Assembly: GCF_003514505.1 (NCBI RefSeq) | Contig: NZ_DOPX01000032.1 | Location: 60,203 to 124,202 of the forward strand | Origin: Proteiniclasticum sp. | GTDB taxonomy: Bacteria > Bacillota > Clostridia > Clostridiales > Clostridiaceae | Length of the DNA stretch: 64,000 nucleotides | Direction of reading: 5' to 3' | Part shown: positions 18,220-26,927 of the stretch, piece after piece | Numbering within the stretch: position 1 is the first letter of the stretch | Layout: the number at the start of each line of letters is the position of its first letter | Notes under the pieces: generated by a model | The model's input: the letters and a program-made list of their open reading frames with translations, nothing else | The model's database searches: none | Told to the model about the DNA's origin: nothing | Position numbers and translations under genes: made by a program

Positions 18220-19099
18220 TGAGATCTATGAGAAAATCAAGGGCAGTGAACGTCGAAGGGTCATTGCCGTGGCTGCGGCAGAAGATGAGCCAGTACTCCA
18301 GGCGGTGACTAAGGCAAAGGAACTGGGCCTTTGTGATGCAGTGCTGGTGGGCGATGAGGAGAAGATTCTTTCTTTACTGAAAGAACTGTCCTTGGAAAGC
18401 ACCTTTAAAATCATGGAGGAGAAGAATCCGGCTAAGGCAGCGAAGATCGCAGCAAACCTTGTGAGAGAAGGTGAATGTGACATTCTCATGAAAGGCCTGG
18501 TGGATACCAAGTCCCTTCTTAGGGCCGTTCTGGACAAGGAAACAGGTCTTGCCACAGGAAACCTCATCAGCCATATCGCAGCCTTTGAAGTGCCTGGTTA
18601 TGACCGGATGCTCTTTGTCACGGATGCAGCCATGAATACTTACCCTGGTCTCAAGGAAAAGGTAGGAATCCTCACCAATGCGGTCTCCTTTGTGACGAGC
18701 CTTGGCGTAGAAACACCTAAAGTGGCAGCAATCTGCGCTGTGGAAGTGGTCAACGAAGCCATGCAGGCTACGGTGGATGCGGCCATGCTGTCCAAGATGA
18801 ATGACAGGGGACAGATTAGGGGATGCATCGTGGATGGACCCTTGGCTCTGGATAACGCACTCAGTGTGGAAGCGGCCGAGCATAAAGGCATCAAGAGCCC
18901 CGTGGCCGGTCATGCGGATATTCTTCTCATGCCAAACATTGAGTCTGGCAATGTACTGTATAAAGCACTCACCTACACCACAGAAAGCAAGTCCGGCGGT
19001 GTTCTTCTGGGAGCAAAAGCTCCCGTGGTGGTCACCTCCAGAGCAGACTCTTTTGAAAGCAAAGTCAACAGCATCGCCATGGCTGTGCTGAACGCCTAA
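18206..19099 (+). CDS. ptb: Phosphate butyryltransferase
   Basis: 297 residues of the phosphate acetyl/butyryltransferase family (LMKGLVDTKSLLRAVLDKE; CIVDGPLALDNALS; ADILLMPNIESGN). It exchanges CoA for phosphate on butyryl-CoA or related acyl-CoA, supplying butyrate kinase. GTG start with GGGAGG 9 bases upstream inside buk, so coupled. Flanked on both sides by butyrate kinases. Confidence 0.95.
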   Translation: MKSFNEIYEKIKGSERRRVIAVAAAEDEPVLQAVTKAKELGLCDAVLVGDEEKILSLLKELSLESTFKIMEEKNPAKAAKIAANLVREGECDILMKGLVDTKSLLRAVLDKETGLATGNLISHIAAFEVPGYDRMLFVTDAAMNTYPGLKEKVGILTNAVSFVTSLGVETPKVAAICAVEVVNEAMQATVDAAMLSKMNDRGQIRGCIVDGPLALDNALSVEAAEHKGIKSPVAGHADILLMPNIESGNVLYKALTYTTESKSGGVLLGAKAPVVVTSRADSFESKVNSIAMAVLNA

Positions 19100-19159
19100 T
19101 AGAAATCTCTTTTCAGGAAACAGTGTGTAAAAATTTATTTGAATTGTTTGGGGGAAACT

Positions 19160-20227
19160 ATGAGTAAACTACTTATCATCAATCCGGGATCCACATCCAC
19201 AAAAATCGGTATTTTTAACGGAAACACCGAGGTGGCATCCCATACACTGCGTCATGAGGCTTCTGTCATTGGAAGCTTTCATAGTGTCATCGACCAGTAT
19301 GAGTGGAGAATTGAAGAAATCAAGAAGGTTCTGGCAGAAAAAGGAGAAGCATTAGATTCCTTTGATGCCTATGTGGGCAGAGGAGGCCTTTTAAAGCCCA
19401 TCAAATCCGGTACCTATAGAGTCAACGAAGCCATGCTGGCGGATCTTAAGAAGAGCATCAAGGGAGAGCATGCCTCAAACCTGGGTGCCATGATCGCTCA
19501 GGGTCTTGCCACCGAATACGGGAAAGAAGCTTTCATTGCAGACCCTGTGGTGGTGGATGAGATGGAGGACCTGGCTAGAATCTCCGGAAACAGCCATTTT
19601 GAAAAAGTGAGCATTTTCCATGCCCTCAATCAGAAGGCTGTGGCAAAGCGCTATGCCAAGGAAAACCATCTGAACTACAATGAGCTGAATCTTATTGTGG
19701 TGCATCTGGGCGGAGGCATCAGTGTAGGCGCCCATAAGAATGGAAAGGTTGTAGATGTGAATAATGCGCTGAATGGAGAAGGACCTTTCTCTCCTGAAAG
19801 AAGCGGAACCCTTCCTGCGGCAGACCTTGTGGAAATTTCTTTCTCCGGAAAGTACACCAAGGGAGAGATCCTCAAGATGATCACCGGAAAAGGCGGCTTT
19901 GTTTCCTATTTAGGAACCAATGATGCAAGGGAGGTGGAAAACCGCGCAGAAGCAGGAGATGTGGAAGCAAAGAAGATCTACGATGCCATGGGGTATCAGG
20001 TGGCAAAGGAAGTCGGTTCTCTTGCGCCAGTACTTATGGGAAAAGTGGATGCCATCCTTCTTACTGGCGGCATTGCCTACTCCAAGATGATGGTGAATTT
20101 CATCAAGGAAAGAGTGGAGTTCATCGCCCCTGTGGTGGTGTATCCTGGAGAAGACGAGCTCTTGGCGCTGGCGGAAGCGGCCAATCGTGTGCTGAGTGGA
20201 GAAGAGGAAGCCATCGTCTACGAATAG
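19160..20227 (+). CDS. buk: Butyrate kinase (second copy)
   Basis: 355 residues with the same hallmarks as the first copy (LLIINPGSTSTKIGIF; GRGGLLKPI; VHLGGGISVG; LTGGIAYSKMM). The two copies are clearly diverged, so this is an old duplication; one may prefer a branched or different-length acyl phosphate. ATG 19160 follows TTGGGGGAAAC. The frame extends to a TTG at 19139, which lacks a ribosome site. No clear terminator precedes it, so it probably belongs to the same transcript as buk-ptb. Confidence 0.94.
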   Translation: MSKLLIINPGSTSTKIGIFNGNTEVASHTLRHEASVIGSFHSVIDQYEWRIEEIKKVLAEKGEALDSFDAYVGRGGLLKPIKSGTYRVNEAMLADLKKSIKGEHASNLGAMIAQGLATEYGKEAFIADPVVVDEMEDLARISGNSHFEKVSIFHALNQKAVAKRYAKENHLNYNELNLIVVHLGGGISVGAHKNGKVVDVNNALNGEGPFSPERSGTLPAADLVEISFSGKYTKGEILKMITGKGGFVSYLGTNDAREVENRAEAGDVEAKKIYDAMGYQVAKEVGSLAPVLMGKVDAILLTGGIAYSKMMVNFIKERVEFIAPVVVYPGEDELLALAEAANRVLSGEEEAIVYE

Positions 20228-20311
20228 ACAACAGAATGGGAACTGAATGACATTAAATTATCAAATTCATAATATAGAGTGAAAAAATCTTAAAAAAGTT
20301 AAAAATCGTGA

Positions 20312-20384
20312 TTTGTAAAGGTATTCAGGGGTCTTTCATAACAGATGGCCATTTCTGTTGTGAAAGTTCCTCTCACTTTACAAA
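20312..20384. promoter_or_regulatory. Nested inverted repeat upstream of the oxidoreductase operon
   Basis: The outer arms TTTGTAAAG (20312-20320) and CTTTACAAA (20376-20384) enclose inner arms CTTTCATAACAGA (20333-20345) and TCTGTTGTGAAAG (20354-20366) with one mismatch. It is too long and symmetric to be a plain terminator and has no T run. It may be a multi-site operator or a structured leader. The gap 20228-20501 contains no gene. Confidence 0.6.
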
Positions 20385-20501
20385 CAATTCATTAATTTTC
20401 AATCAGATGAAGAGCTTTGCCATGAAATTGAAAATTAGATTCCCAAAGGAATTTGTACTAAAATAGAACCATGAAAGTATGTATGTATGGAGGTATGGCC
20501 T

Positions 20502-21164
20502 TTGGAGAGAATCACGATCATCACCGGACATTTCGGTAGCGGAAAATCCGAAATTTCCATCAATCTGGCCAAAAAAATGAACCGGGAAGGCCAAAAGGTC
20601 GCCCTGGTGGATCTGGACATTGTGAATCCGTTCTTCTGTATCCGGGACTTTAAAGAGATCCTGGGGAAAGAGGGGATCGATGTCATCGCGGCGAATCCTG
20701 AGTGGTCCAATGCGGAGCTCATGATGGTGCCTGCGGAAGTCAGTGGTATTTTTGTCAAAAGAGATACCAGCTATATCATGGACATCGGTGGAGACGACAT
20801 GGGTGCCGTGGTTCTGGGACAGTACAACGGGGAGCTTTTAAAGACAGGCTACAATCTGTTTTTTGTCATCAACACCCAGCGTCCTATGACACCTGATGAA
20901 AAAGGAATCAAAGAGTACATTGAAGGGATTGAGAGAAGCGCAAGACTGAAAGTGACCCATCTCATTTCCAACACCAACCTGTCTTTTGAGACCACAGTGG
21001 AAGAAATCCTAAAGGGAGACCAGATTGTGTCTGAGCTTTCCAAAGAACTGGGGATTCCCCATCTGTACACCGTGGCCAGAGAAGATCTGGCTGGAGAACT
21101 GGAAGGTAAACTGAATGGGGAGCTTCTTCCCATTGAAATCTTTATGAAAACGCCATGGAGTTAA
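20502..21164 (+). CDS. P-loop ATPase of the oxidoreductase operon
   Basis: 220 residues with the Walker A motif GHFGSGKSEISINLA and VALVDLDIVNPFF, a SIMIBI-type ATP-binding fold related to ParA/MinD and nucleotide-dependent assembly proteins. It begins the operon that holds the ferredoxin and three oxidoreductase subunits, 19 bases before the ferredoxin gene; a role in cofactor insertion or enzyme maturation is possible but inferred. GGAGGT at 20489-20494 supports the TTG start at 20502 rather than ATG 20487. Confidence 0.78.
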   Translation: MERITIITGHFGSGKSEISINLAKKMNREGQKVALVDLDIVNPFFCIRDFKEILGKEGIDVIAANPEWSNAELMMVPAEVSGIFVKRDTSYIMDIGGDDMGAVVLGQYNGELLKTGYNLFFVINTQRPMTPDEKGIKEYIEGIERSARLKVTHLISNTNLSFETTVEEILKGDQIVSELSKELGIPHLYTVAREDLAGELEGKLNGELLPIEIFMKTPWS

Positions 21165-21183
21165 AATAAAAGGGGGATATGGT

Positions 21184-21393
21184 ATGCCAAAAGTTGTGTT
21201 TAGGGAAGAACGATGCAAAAGCTGCGGACAGTGTGTCATTGCCTGTCCTGTGAACATCATCGGTTTCACAGACAGAATCAATGAAAAAGGGTACAGACCA
21301 GCAGGGATTCCTGCGGAGCTCATGGAGAAGTGCATCGGATGTACTTCCTGTGGAAGAATGTGTCCGGACTTAGTCATCACAGTGTATAAATAG
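21184..21393 (+). CDS. Ferredoxin-like (delta) subunit of 2-oxoacid oxidoreductase
   Basis: 69 residues with two 4Fe-4S motifs: CKSCGQCVIACP and CIGCTSCGRMCP. It passes electrons from the thiamine centre to free ferredoxin. AGGGGGATATGGT precedes ATG. The order delta-alpha-beta-gamma matches branched-chain (Vor) and 2-oxoglutarate (Kor) types of enzyme. Confidence 0.92.
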   Translation: MPKVVFREERCKSCGQCVIACPVNIIGFTDRINEKGYRPAGIPAELMEKCIGCTSCGRMCPDLVITVYK

Positions 21394-21404
21394 GGGGTTT
21401 AGGT

Positions 21405-22475
21405 ATGAGCGAAAAGGTACTCATGAAGGGAAATGAAGCCATTGGAGAAGCGGCCATCAGAGCCAACTGCAAATGCTTCTTCGGATATCCGATCACACCG
21501 CAGACAGAAGTGGCTGCGTATATGGCAAAGAAAATGCCAACCATCGGCAGAGTGTTCCTGCAGGCGGAAAGTGAAATTGCAGCGGTCAATATGGTCTATG
21601 GAGCAGCTGGAACAGGCGTACGATGCATGACCAGTTCCTCTTCACCAGGAATCAGCCTGAAGGCGGAAGGAATCTCCTACCTTGCTGGAGCGGAGCTTCC
21701 TTGCGTTATTATCAACATCGTGCGTGGAGGCCCAGGACTAGGCGGTATTCAGCCTGCTCAGTCTGACTACTTCCAGGCCACAAAGGGTGGAGCTCATGGA
21801 GACTTCCACATGCCCGTTTATGCCCCATCCTCCATTCAGGAAATGGTGGATCTTATTCAGGAAGCCTTTGATGTGGCAGATGAATACAGAACACCATGCA
21901 TGATCATGGGAGACGGTATGCTGGGCCAGATGATGGAACCAGTTGAGTTCAAGGAGAACCTCAAAAAGAGAGATCTTCCTGAGAAGACCTGGGCAGCCAA
22001 TGGAAGAATGGGCAGAGCCCATCACAATGTGATCAACTCTCTGTTCCTGAAGACAGAAGCCCTGGAAGAGCACAACAACCATCTGGGTAGAAAGTATGCA
22101 GCCATCAAGGAAAAAGAAGTCAAGTATGAACTGATGAATACAGAAGATGCAGATCTCATTCTGGTTGCCTATGGCACCACAGCAAGAATCTGTAAGAATG
22201 TCATCAAGCTTGCCAAGGAAAAGGGCGTAAAGCTTGGACTTGTCAGACCTATAACTCTGTGGCCATATCCACAGGAAGCCTTTGATCTCACCATCGGAAA
22301 CACCAAGCATGGCTACCTCACCGTAGAAATGAGCATGGGCCAGATGGTGGAAGACGTAAGACTCTCTGTTGAAGGAAGAAAGCCAGTTCATTTCTATGGA
22401 CGTTCCGGCGGTATGATTCCTACGCCAGATGAGATTCTTGTGAAGGCACTCGAAATCGTAGGGGGGAACAAGTAA
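21405..22475 (+). CDS. vorB: 2-oxoacid:ferredoxin oxidoreductase alpha subunit (Vor/Kor type)
   Basis: 356 residues of the pyruvate/2-oxoacid ferredoxin oxidoreductase alpha family: GNEAIGEAAIRANCKCFFGY, PQTEVAAYMAKKMP, TSSSSPGISLKAEGISYLAG. With beta, gamma and delta chains it oxidises 2-oxoacids to acyl-CoA, CO2 and reduced ferredoxin. Branched-chain oxoacid use (Vor) is favoured by the neighbouring phosphotransbutyrylase and butyrate kinases, but a 2-oxoglutarate enzyme (Kor) cannot be excluded from sequence alone. It ends with the ATG of the beta gene (ATAATGG junction). Confidence 0.88.
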   Translation: MSEKVLMKGNEAIGEAAIRANCKCFFGYPITPQTEVAAYMAKKMPTIGRVFLQAESEIAAVNMVYGAAGTGVRCMTSSSSPGISLKAEGISYLAGAELPCVIINIVRGGPGLGGIQPAQSDYFQATKGGAHGDFHMPVYAPSSIQEMVDLIQEAFDVADEYRTPCMIMGDGMLGQMMEPVEFKENLKKRDLPEKTWAANGRMGRAHHNVINSLFLKTEALEEHNNHLGRKYAAIKEKEVKYELMNTEDADLILVAYGTTARICKNVIKLAKEKGVKLGLVRPITLWPYPQEAFDLTIGNTKHGYLTVEMSMGQMVEDVRLSVEGRKPVHFYGRSGGMIPTPDEILVKALEIVGGNK

Positions 22476-23245
22476 TGGAAGTGAAAGACAGACCAATTCT
22501 ATTTAAACCAACTACAGGACTTTTGGATGTACCTACACACTACTGTCCTGGTTGTACACATGGCGTAATCCATAGACTCATCGGTGAGGTTATGGAAGAG
22601 CTGGATATCATCGACAAGACCATTGGGGTGGCTCCTGTTGGATGTTCTGTTCTTGCTTATGACTATTTTGCGTGCGATATGTTTGAAGCAGCTCATGGTA
22701 GAGCTCCAGCCGTTGCAACAGGTATCAAGAGAGCAAATCCAGACAAGATCGTCTTCACCTATCAGGGAGACGGGGACATCGCCGCCATCGGTACTGCAGA
22801 AGCAGTCCATGCGGCAGCAAGAGGCGAAAAGATCGTGACCATCTTCGTTAACAACTGTATCTACGGTATGACCGGTGGACAGATGGCTCCTACGACTCTT
22901 CCAGGACAAAAGACCGAAACTTCTCCTTATGGAAGAGATGTTGCAACTGCAGGATTCCCCATCAGATTCTCTGAAATGCTGGCACAGCTGGATGGCGCAT
23001 ATTACATCGAAAGAGTATCTGTAGATAAGGTTGCAGGCGTTGCCAAGACCAAGAAAGCCATCAAGAAGGCGTTCCAGAATGCCATCGACGGTAAGGGCTT
23101 CAACATGGTGGAAGTGCTTTCCATCTGTCCTACCAACTGGGGTCTTAACACAGAAGAGTCTCTGAACTGGCTGAGAGAAAGCATGATTCCTTACTACCCA
23201 CTGGGTGTAAAGAAGGATCTTGACAAGAAGGAGGAAGCGAAATAA
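22475..23245 (+). CDS. vorA: 2-oxoacid:ferredoxin oxidoreductase beta subunit (thiamine-binding)
   Basis: 256 residues. The thiamine diphosphate motif GDGDIAAIG ... NNCIYGMTGGQ is intact, and YCPGCTHGVIHRLI near the N-terminus is typical. It carries the catalytic cofactor. The start overlaps the alpha stop by one base and the stop overlaps the gamma start by one base, a fully coupled set. Confidence 0.92.
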   Translation: MEVKDRPILFKPTTGLLDVPTHYCPGCTHGVIHRLIGEVMEELDIIDKTIGVAPVGCSVLAYDYFACDMFEAAHGRAPAVATGIKRANPDKIVFTYQGDGDIAAIGTAEAVHAAARGEKIVTIFVNNCIYGMTGGQMAPTTLPGQKTETSPYGRDVATAGFPIRFSEMLAQLDGAYYIERVSVDKVAGVAKTKKAIKKAFQNAIDGKGFNMVEVLSICPTNWGLNTEESLNWLRESMIPYYPLGVKKDLDKKEEAK

Positions 23246-23778
23246 TGACACAGGAAATTATTTTTGCAGGCTTCGGTGGGCAGGGGATTCTGTCCATGGG
23301 GAAGTTCCTGGCTTTCGGTGGAATGGATAAAGGAATGAATGTTTCCTGGTGTCCAAGCTATGGTCCTGAAATGCGTGGAGGTACCGCGAACTGCTCTGTG
23401 ATCCTTTCTGATGAGGAAATTGGAGCACCGATTATTTCTGCACCTGACACCATCGTTGTGATGAACAGACCTTCCCTGGATAAGTTTGAGAAAACAGTAA
23501 AACCAGGCGGACTGATCATTCTGGACAGTAACCTTGTCACAAGAGAAGTGGACAGAGATGATGTGACTGTCATCAGAATCCCAAGCCAGACAGAAGCAGA
23601 AGCCATTGGTTCTGCGAAGATCGCCAATATGATTCTTCTGGGTGCTTTGGTAGAGAAAACTGGAATCATCTCCAAGGATGAGCTTCTGGAATCTCTCAAG
23701 GGCCATGGAAAAGAGACCTTCTTTGAGATGAATAAGAATGCCATTGAAAAGGGCATTGAATACGCCAAGAAGGCTTAA
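23245..23778 (+). CDS. vorC: 2-oxoacid:ferredoxin oxidoreductase gamma subunit
   Basis: 177 residues of the gamma family: IIFAGFGGQGILSMGKFLA, CPSYGPEMRGGTANCSVI and ILLGALVEKTG. It completes the four-chain enzyme. The start codon overlaps the beta stop. A strong terminator follows, closing the operon. Confidence 0.92.
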   Translation: MTQEIIFAGFGGQGILSMGKFLAFGGMDKGMNVSWCPSYGPEMRGGTANCSVILSDEEIGAPIISAPDTIVVMNRPSLDKFEKTVKPGGLIILDSNLVTREVDRDDVTVIRIPSQTEAEAIGSAKIANMILLGALVEKTGIISKDELLESLKGHGKETFFEMNKNAIEKGIEYAKKA

Positions 23779-23793
23779 GAATACGGAGTAAAT

Positions 23794-23842
23794 AGAAAGA
23801 CCTCTCTGATTGTGTGTATGCACACTCAGAGAGGTCTCTTTA
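23794..23842 (+). terminator. Terminator of the oxidoreductase operon
   Basis: AGACCTCTCTGA with TCAGAGAGGTCT, with an inner TGTG/CACA extension; CTTTAAT follows. Confidence 0.88.
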
Positions 23843-23873
23843 ATTCTGAATAAAGAAGCATTTTTATCAAGTT

Positions 23874-24065
23874 TTACCACTTAGGTAAGAAAGGGGTCCA
23901 GTCTACCGTTCTCAGTTCCATTTGGAAAAGATATGCAAATAGGAAAAGAAGAATCGAAGACAATGCAAAGTAGGAGATTTTTTTGGTGGCATTTTTCTGT
24001 TTCCAGGCGAAACTCATTCCTGTGATGCTGGCCATTGCGAATATGAAGTAAAGTACAAGTAACAT
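23874..24065 (-). CDS. Small membrane protein, unknown
   Basis: 63 residues with two hydrophobic stretches (LLVLYFIFAMASITGMSFAW; ISYFALSSILLFLFAYLF). ATG has GCGAGGA 6-7 bases upstream on the minus strand. It is the last of three consecutive minus-strand membrane protein genes. No family recognised. Confidence 0.6.
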   Translation of the reverse strand: MLLVLYFIFAMASITGMSFAWKQKNATKKISYFALSSILLFLFAYLFQMELRTVDWTPFLPKW

Positions 24066-24142
24066 GATAAATCCTCGCTTTCAAAAATAAATAGGAGTAT
24101 GGATAGTACTGTAGTTTCATGTTTCATTTGAATAAAATGATT

Positions 24143-24586
24143 TTATGATTTGGGCTGTTCCAGTTGTTCTACGCTACCATCTGACTGAACAAGCTCTGCT
24201 CTTTTTCTTTCTTTTTTGATGATCTGGTCAAACCATAGAATATAAAGAAATGTCAAAATAACAATAGACAGCAAGGCAATACGAAGGAAAAGTGTCACTT
24301 CAAAGACCTTCGTCAGCCCCCAGGCAAGAACCAAGAGAAAATAGGGTACATAAGGGGCAAAGGGGGCAAACTTTCCAAATGCTTTCCGATGCAGTGTTTT
24401 CTTTAGATCAGCCTCTTTGATGTCTTCATCATAGCCTTCCTGATCAAAGGACAGATGAAGACCTTTTAGGAATAGATATCCAGAGAATGCTACGCCGAAC
24501 CAGTCTTTCTTCATGATGAAGAAAAGTAAGTAACCACCTCCAACAAGAATTGTAACTAAAAATAGAGTCTTACTTGTGATTTTCAA
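24143..24586 (-). CDS. Membrane protein, unknown
   Basis: 147 residues with about four hydrophobic segments: two near the N-terminus (LFLVTILVGGGYLLFFIM; WFGVAFSGYLFLKGLHLSF) and two after a charged loop. The tail is charged. TTG start with GAGGAGGCG 6-7 bases upstream. Same direction as its two neighbours. I do not recognise the family; acidic and basic patches in the loop give no functional clue. Confidence 0.7.
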   Translation of the reverse strand: MKITSKTLFLVTILVGGGYLLFFIMKKDWFGVAFSGYLFLKGLHLSFDQEGYDEDIKEADLKKTLHRKAFGKFAPFAPYVPYFLLVLAWGLTKVFEVTLFLRIALLSIVILTFLYILWFDQIIKKERKRAELVQSDGSVEQLEQPKS

Positions 24587-24696
24587 AATATCGCCTCCTC
24601 TATATAAAGGTGTGTATGGAGTAGGGTCTATTGATCTCCTATCAATTCTATGACGGGATCATAAGGGAATTTAAAGGATTCCAAGTAATGTTTTTT

Positions 24697-25113
24697 TCAA
24701 TCTCTATGAATAAACGTAGGGTTTGGGTTTTCGCCAAACCGTTGCTTCCAGTACTGCCGGCTTCCTGTGAAAAGTAAAGTATTGAAGAGCTGAATCTGGT
24801 AAGAGGGAAAGAGCAGTCCAGCGGCAAATATCAAGATTGCGATGATCATATTAAAGAAGGCATAACTTGTGACGCCTTTCAGCATGGTCTCATACACACC
24901 ATCCCCTTTGTAGAGGTCTTCGATGTAGTCGTTGATCCTTTCATGGTTTCCTTTTTTCACTTGTATATATCGCCATACAAAGGCAATGAGGAGGACCAGC
25001 CATAAGAACTGAGCGAAGAGAACAATGTAGAGATTTGACTTTGGCATGGCTTTGTATGTCTCCAGATAAAGATCCAGGGGGCTTGGTTTGGTATAGGCAT
25101 TTCCAGTAGTCAA
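24697..25113 (-). CDS. Membrane protein, unknown
   Basis: 138 residues with two main membrane helices (NLYIVLFAQFLWLVLLIAF and AFFNMIIAILIFAAGLLF). TTG start with GAGGTG upstream. It is the first gene of the three-gene minus-strand group. Its promoter region (25114-25400) is shared with the divergent YhbD-like regulator and contains the repeated TTACGTTG words. Family not recognised. Confidence 0.68.
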   Translation of the reverse strand: MTTGNAYTKPSPLDLYLETYKAMPKSNLYIVLFAQFLWLVLLIAFVWRYIQVKKGNHERINDYIEDLYKGDGVYETMLKGVTSYAFFNMIIAILIFAAGLLFPSYQIQLFNTLLFTGSRQYWKQRFGENPNPTFIHRD

Positions 25114-25241
25114 AGCATCACCTCAAAAATATCTGTTAACTATATCATAACAAAAAAAAGTAATCTTTCTATGAAAATATCGATAATTCACATAGTATGA
25201 TTCAGATTTTTCAGATAAAAAAGAAATGATTGCATAGGGTT

Positions 25242-25447
25242 ATTACGCTGTTTAAAGATGAACAAAACAAGCCTTCAACTATCATCAGGGTTGTTACGTT
25301 GATAAAGTGAAAATTTGAAAGGGTCTTACTTCGATGCTGATGATAATATTTAGATGAAAAGTGTTTTTACCTAGACAATCATAAAATAACGTCATTTCTT
25401 GGTTTGTTTTATTACAGGGGTTTACAACGTAACAATGTTATGTTACA
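25242..25447. promoter_or_regulatory. Repeated TTACGTTG-like words between divergent genes
   Basis: TTGTTACGTTG (25291-25301) occurs inverted and exact as CAACGTAACAA (25425-25435). Similar words are ATTACGCTG (25242-25250), ATAACGTC (25386-25393) and TGTTAC (25441-25446), the last forming GTAACA-N6-TGTTAC with the exact inverted copy. They lie between a minus-strand membrane gene and the YhbD-like DNA-binding gene, so autoregulation is a reasonable guess. The gap is otherwise AT-rich and empty. Confidence 0.5.
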
Positions 25448-25469
25448 TTATACTCAAGAGGTGAGAGAA

Positions 25470-26090
25470 ATGGAAGAATTAATCTCCAAGAAAGATCTGC
25501 TGACAGAAATGGACATTTCTTATGGACAGCTGTATCGGTGGAAACGGAAGAAACTGATTCCGGAAGAATGGTTCATGAAAAAGTCCACCTACACAGGACA
25601 TGAAACCTTCTTCCCAAGAGAAAGAATTCTCGAGAGGATTCAGCAGATTCTCAATATGAAAGATGGTGCATCCTTGGATGACCTTGCAGACAAGTTCTCC
25701 TCGGATATACCAGAAGAGCTCATGAGAAAAAAAGAAGACCTTATCGGACTGGGGGTGCTCCACACTGAGATCATCAGGCTTTATGAGGAAATCTTTAAAG
25801 GCAAGGAAGAATACAGCTTTCAGGATATCCTCTATATGTATATCTCGGAAGACCTGCTGCATCAAGGGAACTTAAGTGTGGAAGACCTTTCAAGAATTCT
25901 CAAAATGCTCAGTGACCAGTACGAAAACATCAAGGATAAAGATCCCGCCTTATCTGTCTACAGAAGATTTGGCGTAACGGTATCCCTTCTCCATAAATCA
26001 GGAGAAATCTTCTACTCAGACCAGGCACCCATTGTGGACAACTACAGCATCCGTGGCGCTCTGGAAAAACTGAAACTGAAACTTATATAG
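25470..26090 (+). CDS. YhbD-like regulator (DUF4004, MerR-type N-terminus)
   Basis: 206 residues. The N-terminal part SKKDLLTEMDISYGQLYRWKRKKLIP resembles a MerR-type helix-turn-helix, and TGHETFFPRERILERI matches the YhbD family. In Bacillus subtilis yhbD precedes the bactofilin genes yhbE and yhbF, exactly the arrangement here. ATG 25470 follows AAGAGGTGAGAG; the frame is open further upstream but without a ribosome site. It probably controls this bactofilin operon. Confidence 0.8.
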   Translation: MEELISKKDLLTEMDISYGQLYRWKRKKLIPEEWFMKKSTYTGHETFFPRERILERIQQILNMKDGASLDDLADKFSSDIPEELMRKKEDLIGLGVLHTEIIRLYEEIFKGKEEYSFQDILYMYISEDLLHQGNLSVEDLSRILKMLSDQYENIKDKDPALSVYRRFGVTVSLLHKSGEIFYSDQAPIVDNYSIRGALEKLKLKLI

Positions 26091-26105
26091 CGGGAGGTAA
26101 AAAAC

Positions 26106-26822
26106 ATGGAAAAGAGAGATTTAAGAATCAGCGGTGCATCGGTGGCCACCGGTGGAGAATATAGAGATGTGAAGGTATCCGGAGCCAGTAAGATTACTTC
26201 TGATATATCCTGCGAGACCATGTCCATCTCCGGTGCCATCACGGTGGACGGCAATGTGGACGCCACCTCCTGTAAAATCTCCGGTGCCTGTAAAGTCAGA
26301 GGGTATGTTAGATCCGAGGAGATCAAGATCTCCGGGGGAAGTTCCATTGGAGACTTTCTGGAAGGAAATGAGATATCTCTTTCTGGAGGCATTAAGGTTC
26401 ATGGTGACATTAGAAGCAACCACCTGAAGCTCAGTGGTGAAATCACGGTGGACGGGAATATGGAATGCGAGGAGTTTTACCTCTCAGGCGCCATCACCTC
26501 CAAAGGAACCGTAAACTGCGAGAAATGCGAACTGAAAATAGCCAGCAGCTCTTCTTTGGGAGAACTGGTAGGCTCTGAAATTGTAGTAAAAGAAGGACTT
26601 AGCTCTGGTGGGCTTCTAAAGAGCCTCTTTGGAGGAGGGAACGGACAACTGAAGGTCACCCTCGTAGAAGGAGATGACATCTATCTGGAGAATACTGCTG
26701 CAGAAGTGGTACGTGGAGCGAAAGTAACCATAGGACCTGGATGCAAAGTGAAAAAAGTGGAGTACAGCGAAAAACTGGAAGTGCACCAGCAGGCAAAAGT
26801 GGACGAGAAAATCGAACTGTAG
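26106..26822 (+). CDS. Bactofilin-like polymer-forming protein (YhbE type)
   Basis: 238 residues rich in short beta repeats of the form ISGA-x-x-V-x-G-x-I/V (for example KISGACKVRGYV, SLSGGIKVHGDI, YLSGAITSKGTV), as in the bactofilin beta-solenoid. The C-terminus EGDDIYLENTAAEVVRGAKV recurs in the second bactofilin. Members form membrane-associated filaments or sheets; the exact role here is unknown. Starts 15 bases after the YhbD gene with GGGAGG. Confidence 0.85.
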   Translation: MEKRDLRISGASVATGGEYRDVKVSGASKITSDISCETMSISGAITVDGNVDATSCKISGACKVRGYVRSEEIKISGGSSIGDFLEGNEISLSGGIKVHGDIRSNHLKLSGEITVDGNMECEEFYLSGAITSKGTVNCEKCELKIASSSSLGELVGSEIVVKEGLSSGGLLKSLFGGGNGQLKVTLVEGDDIYLENTAAEVVRGAKVTIGPGCKVKKVEYSEKLEVHQQAKVDEKIEL

Positions 26823-26927
26823 AATATGCGTCAATCCCAGTACAGCGGCAGGAGAGAAGAGTTTTAGACCATTCGGCAAAAGGACTTCATCAGAGATAGG
26901 ATCTCTGGAAATAAAGGAAGGGTAAAA

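Noticed and set aside
20312..20384. Intrinsic terminator for the second butyrate kinase
   Set aside because: The element is nested and symmetric, lies 85 bases after the stop and has no T run; an operator or leader structure fits better.
22499..23251. 250-codon minus-strand frame opposite the oxidoreductase beta gene
   Set aside because: Antisense to a gene with intact thiamine-binding motif; a by-product of codon bias.
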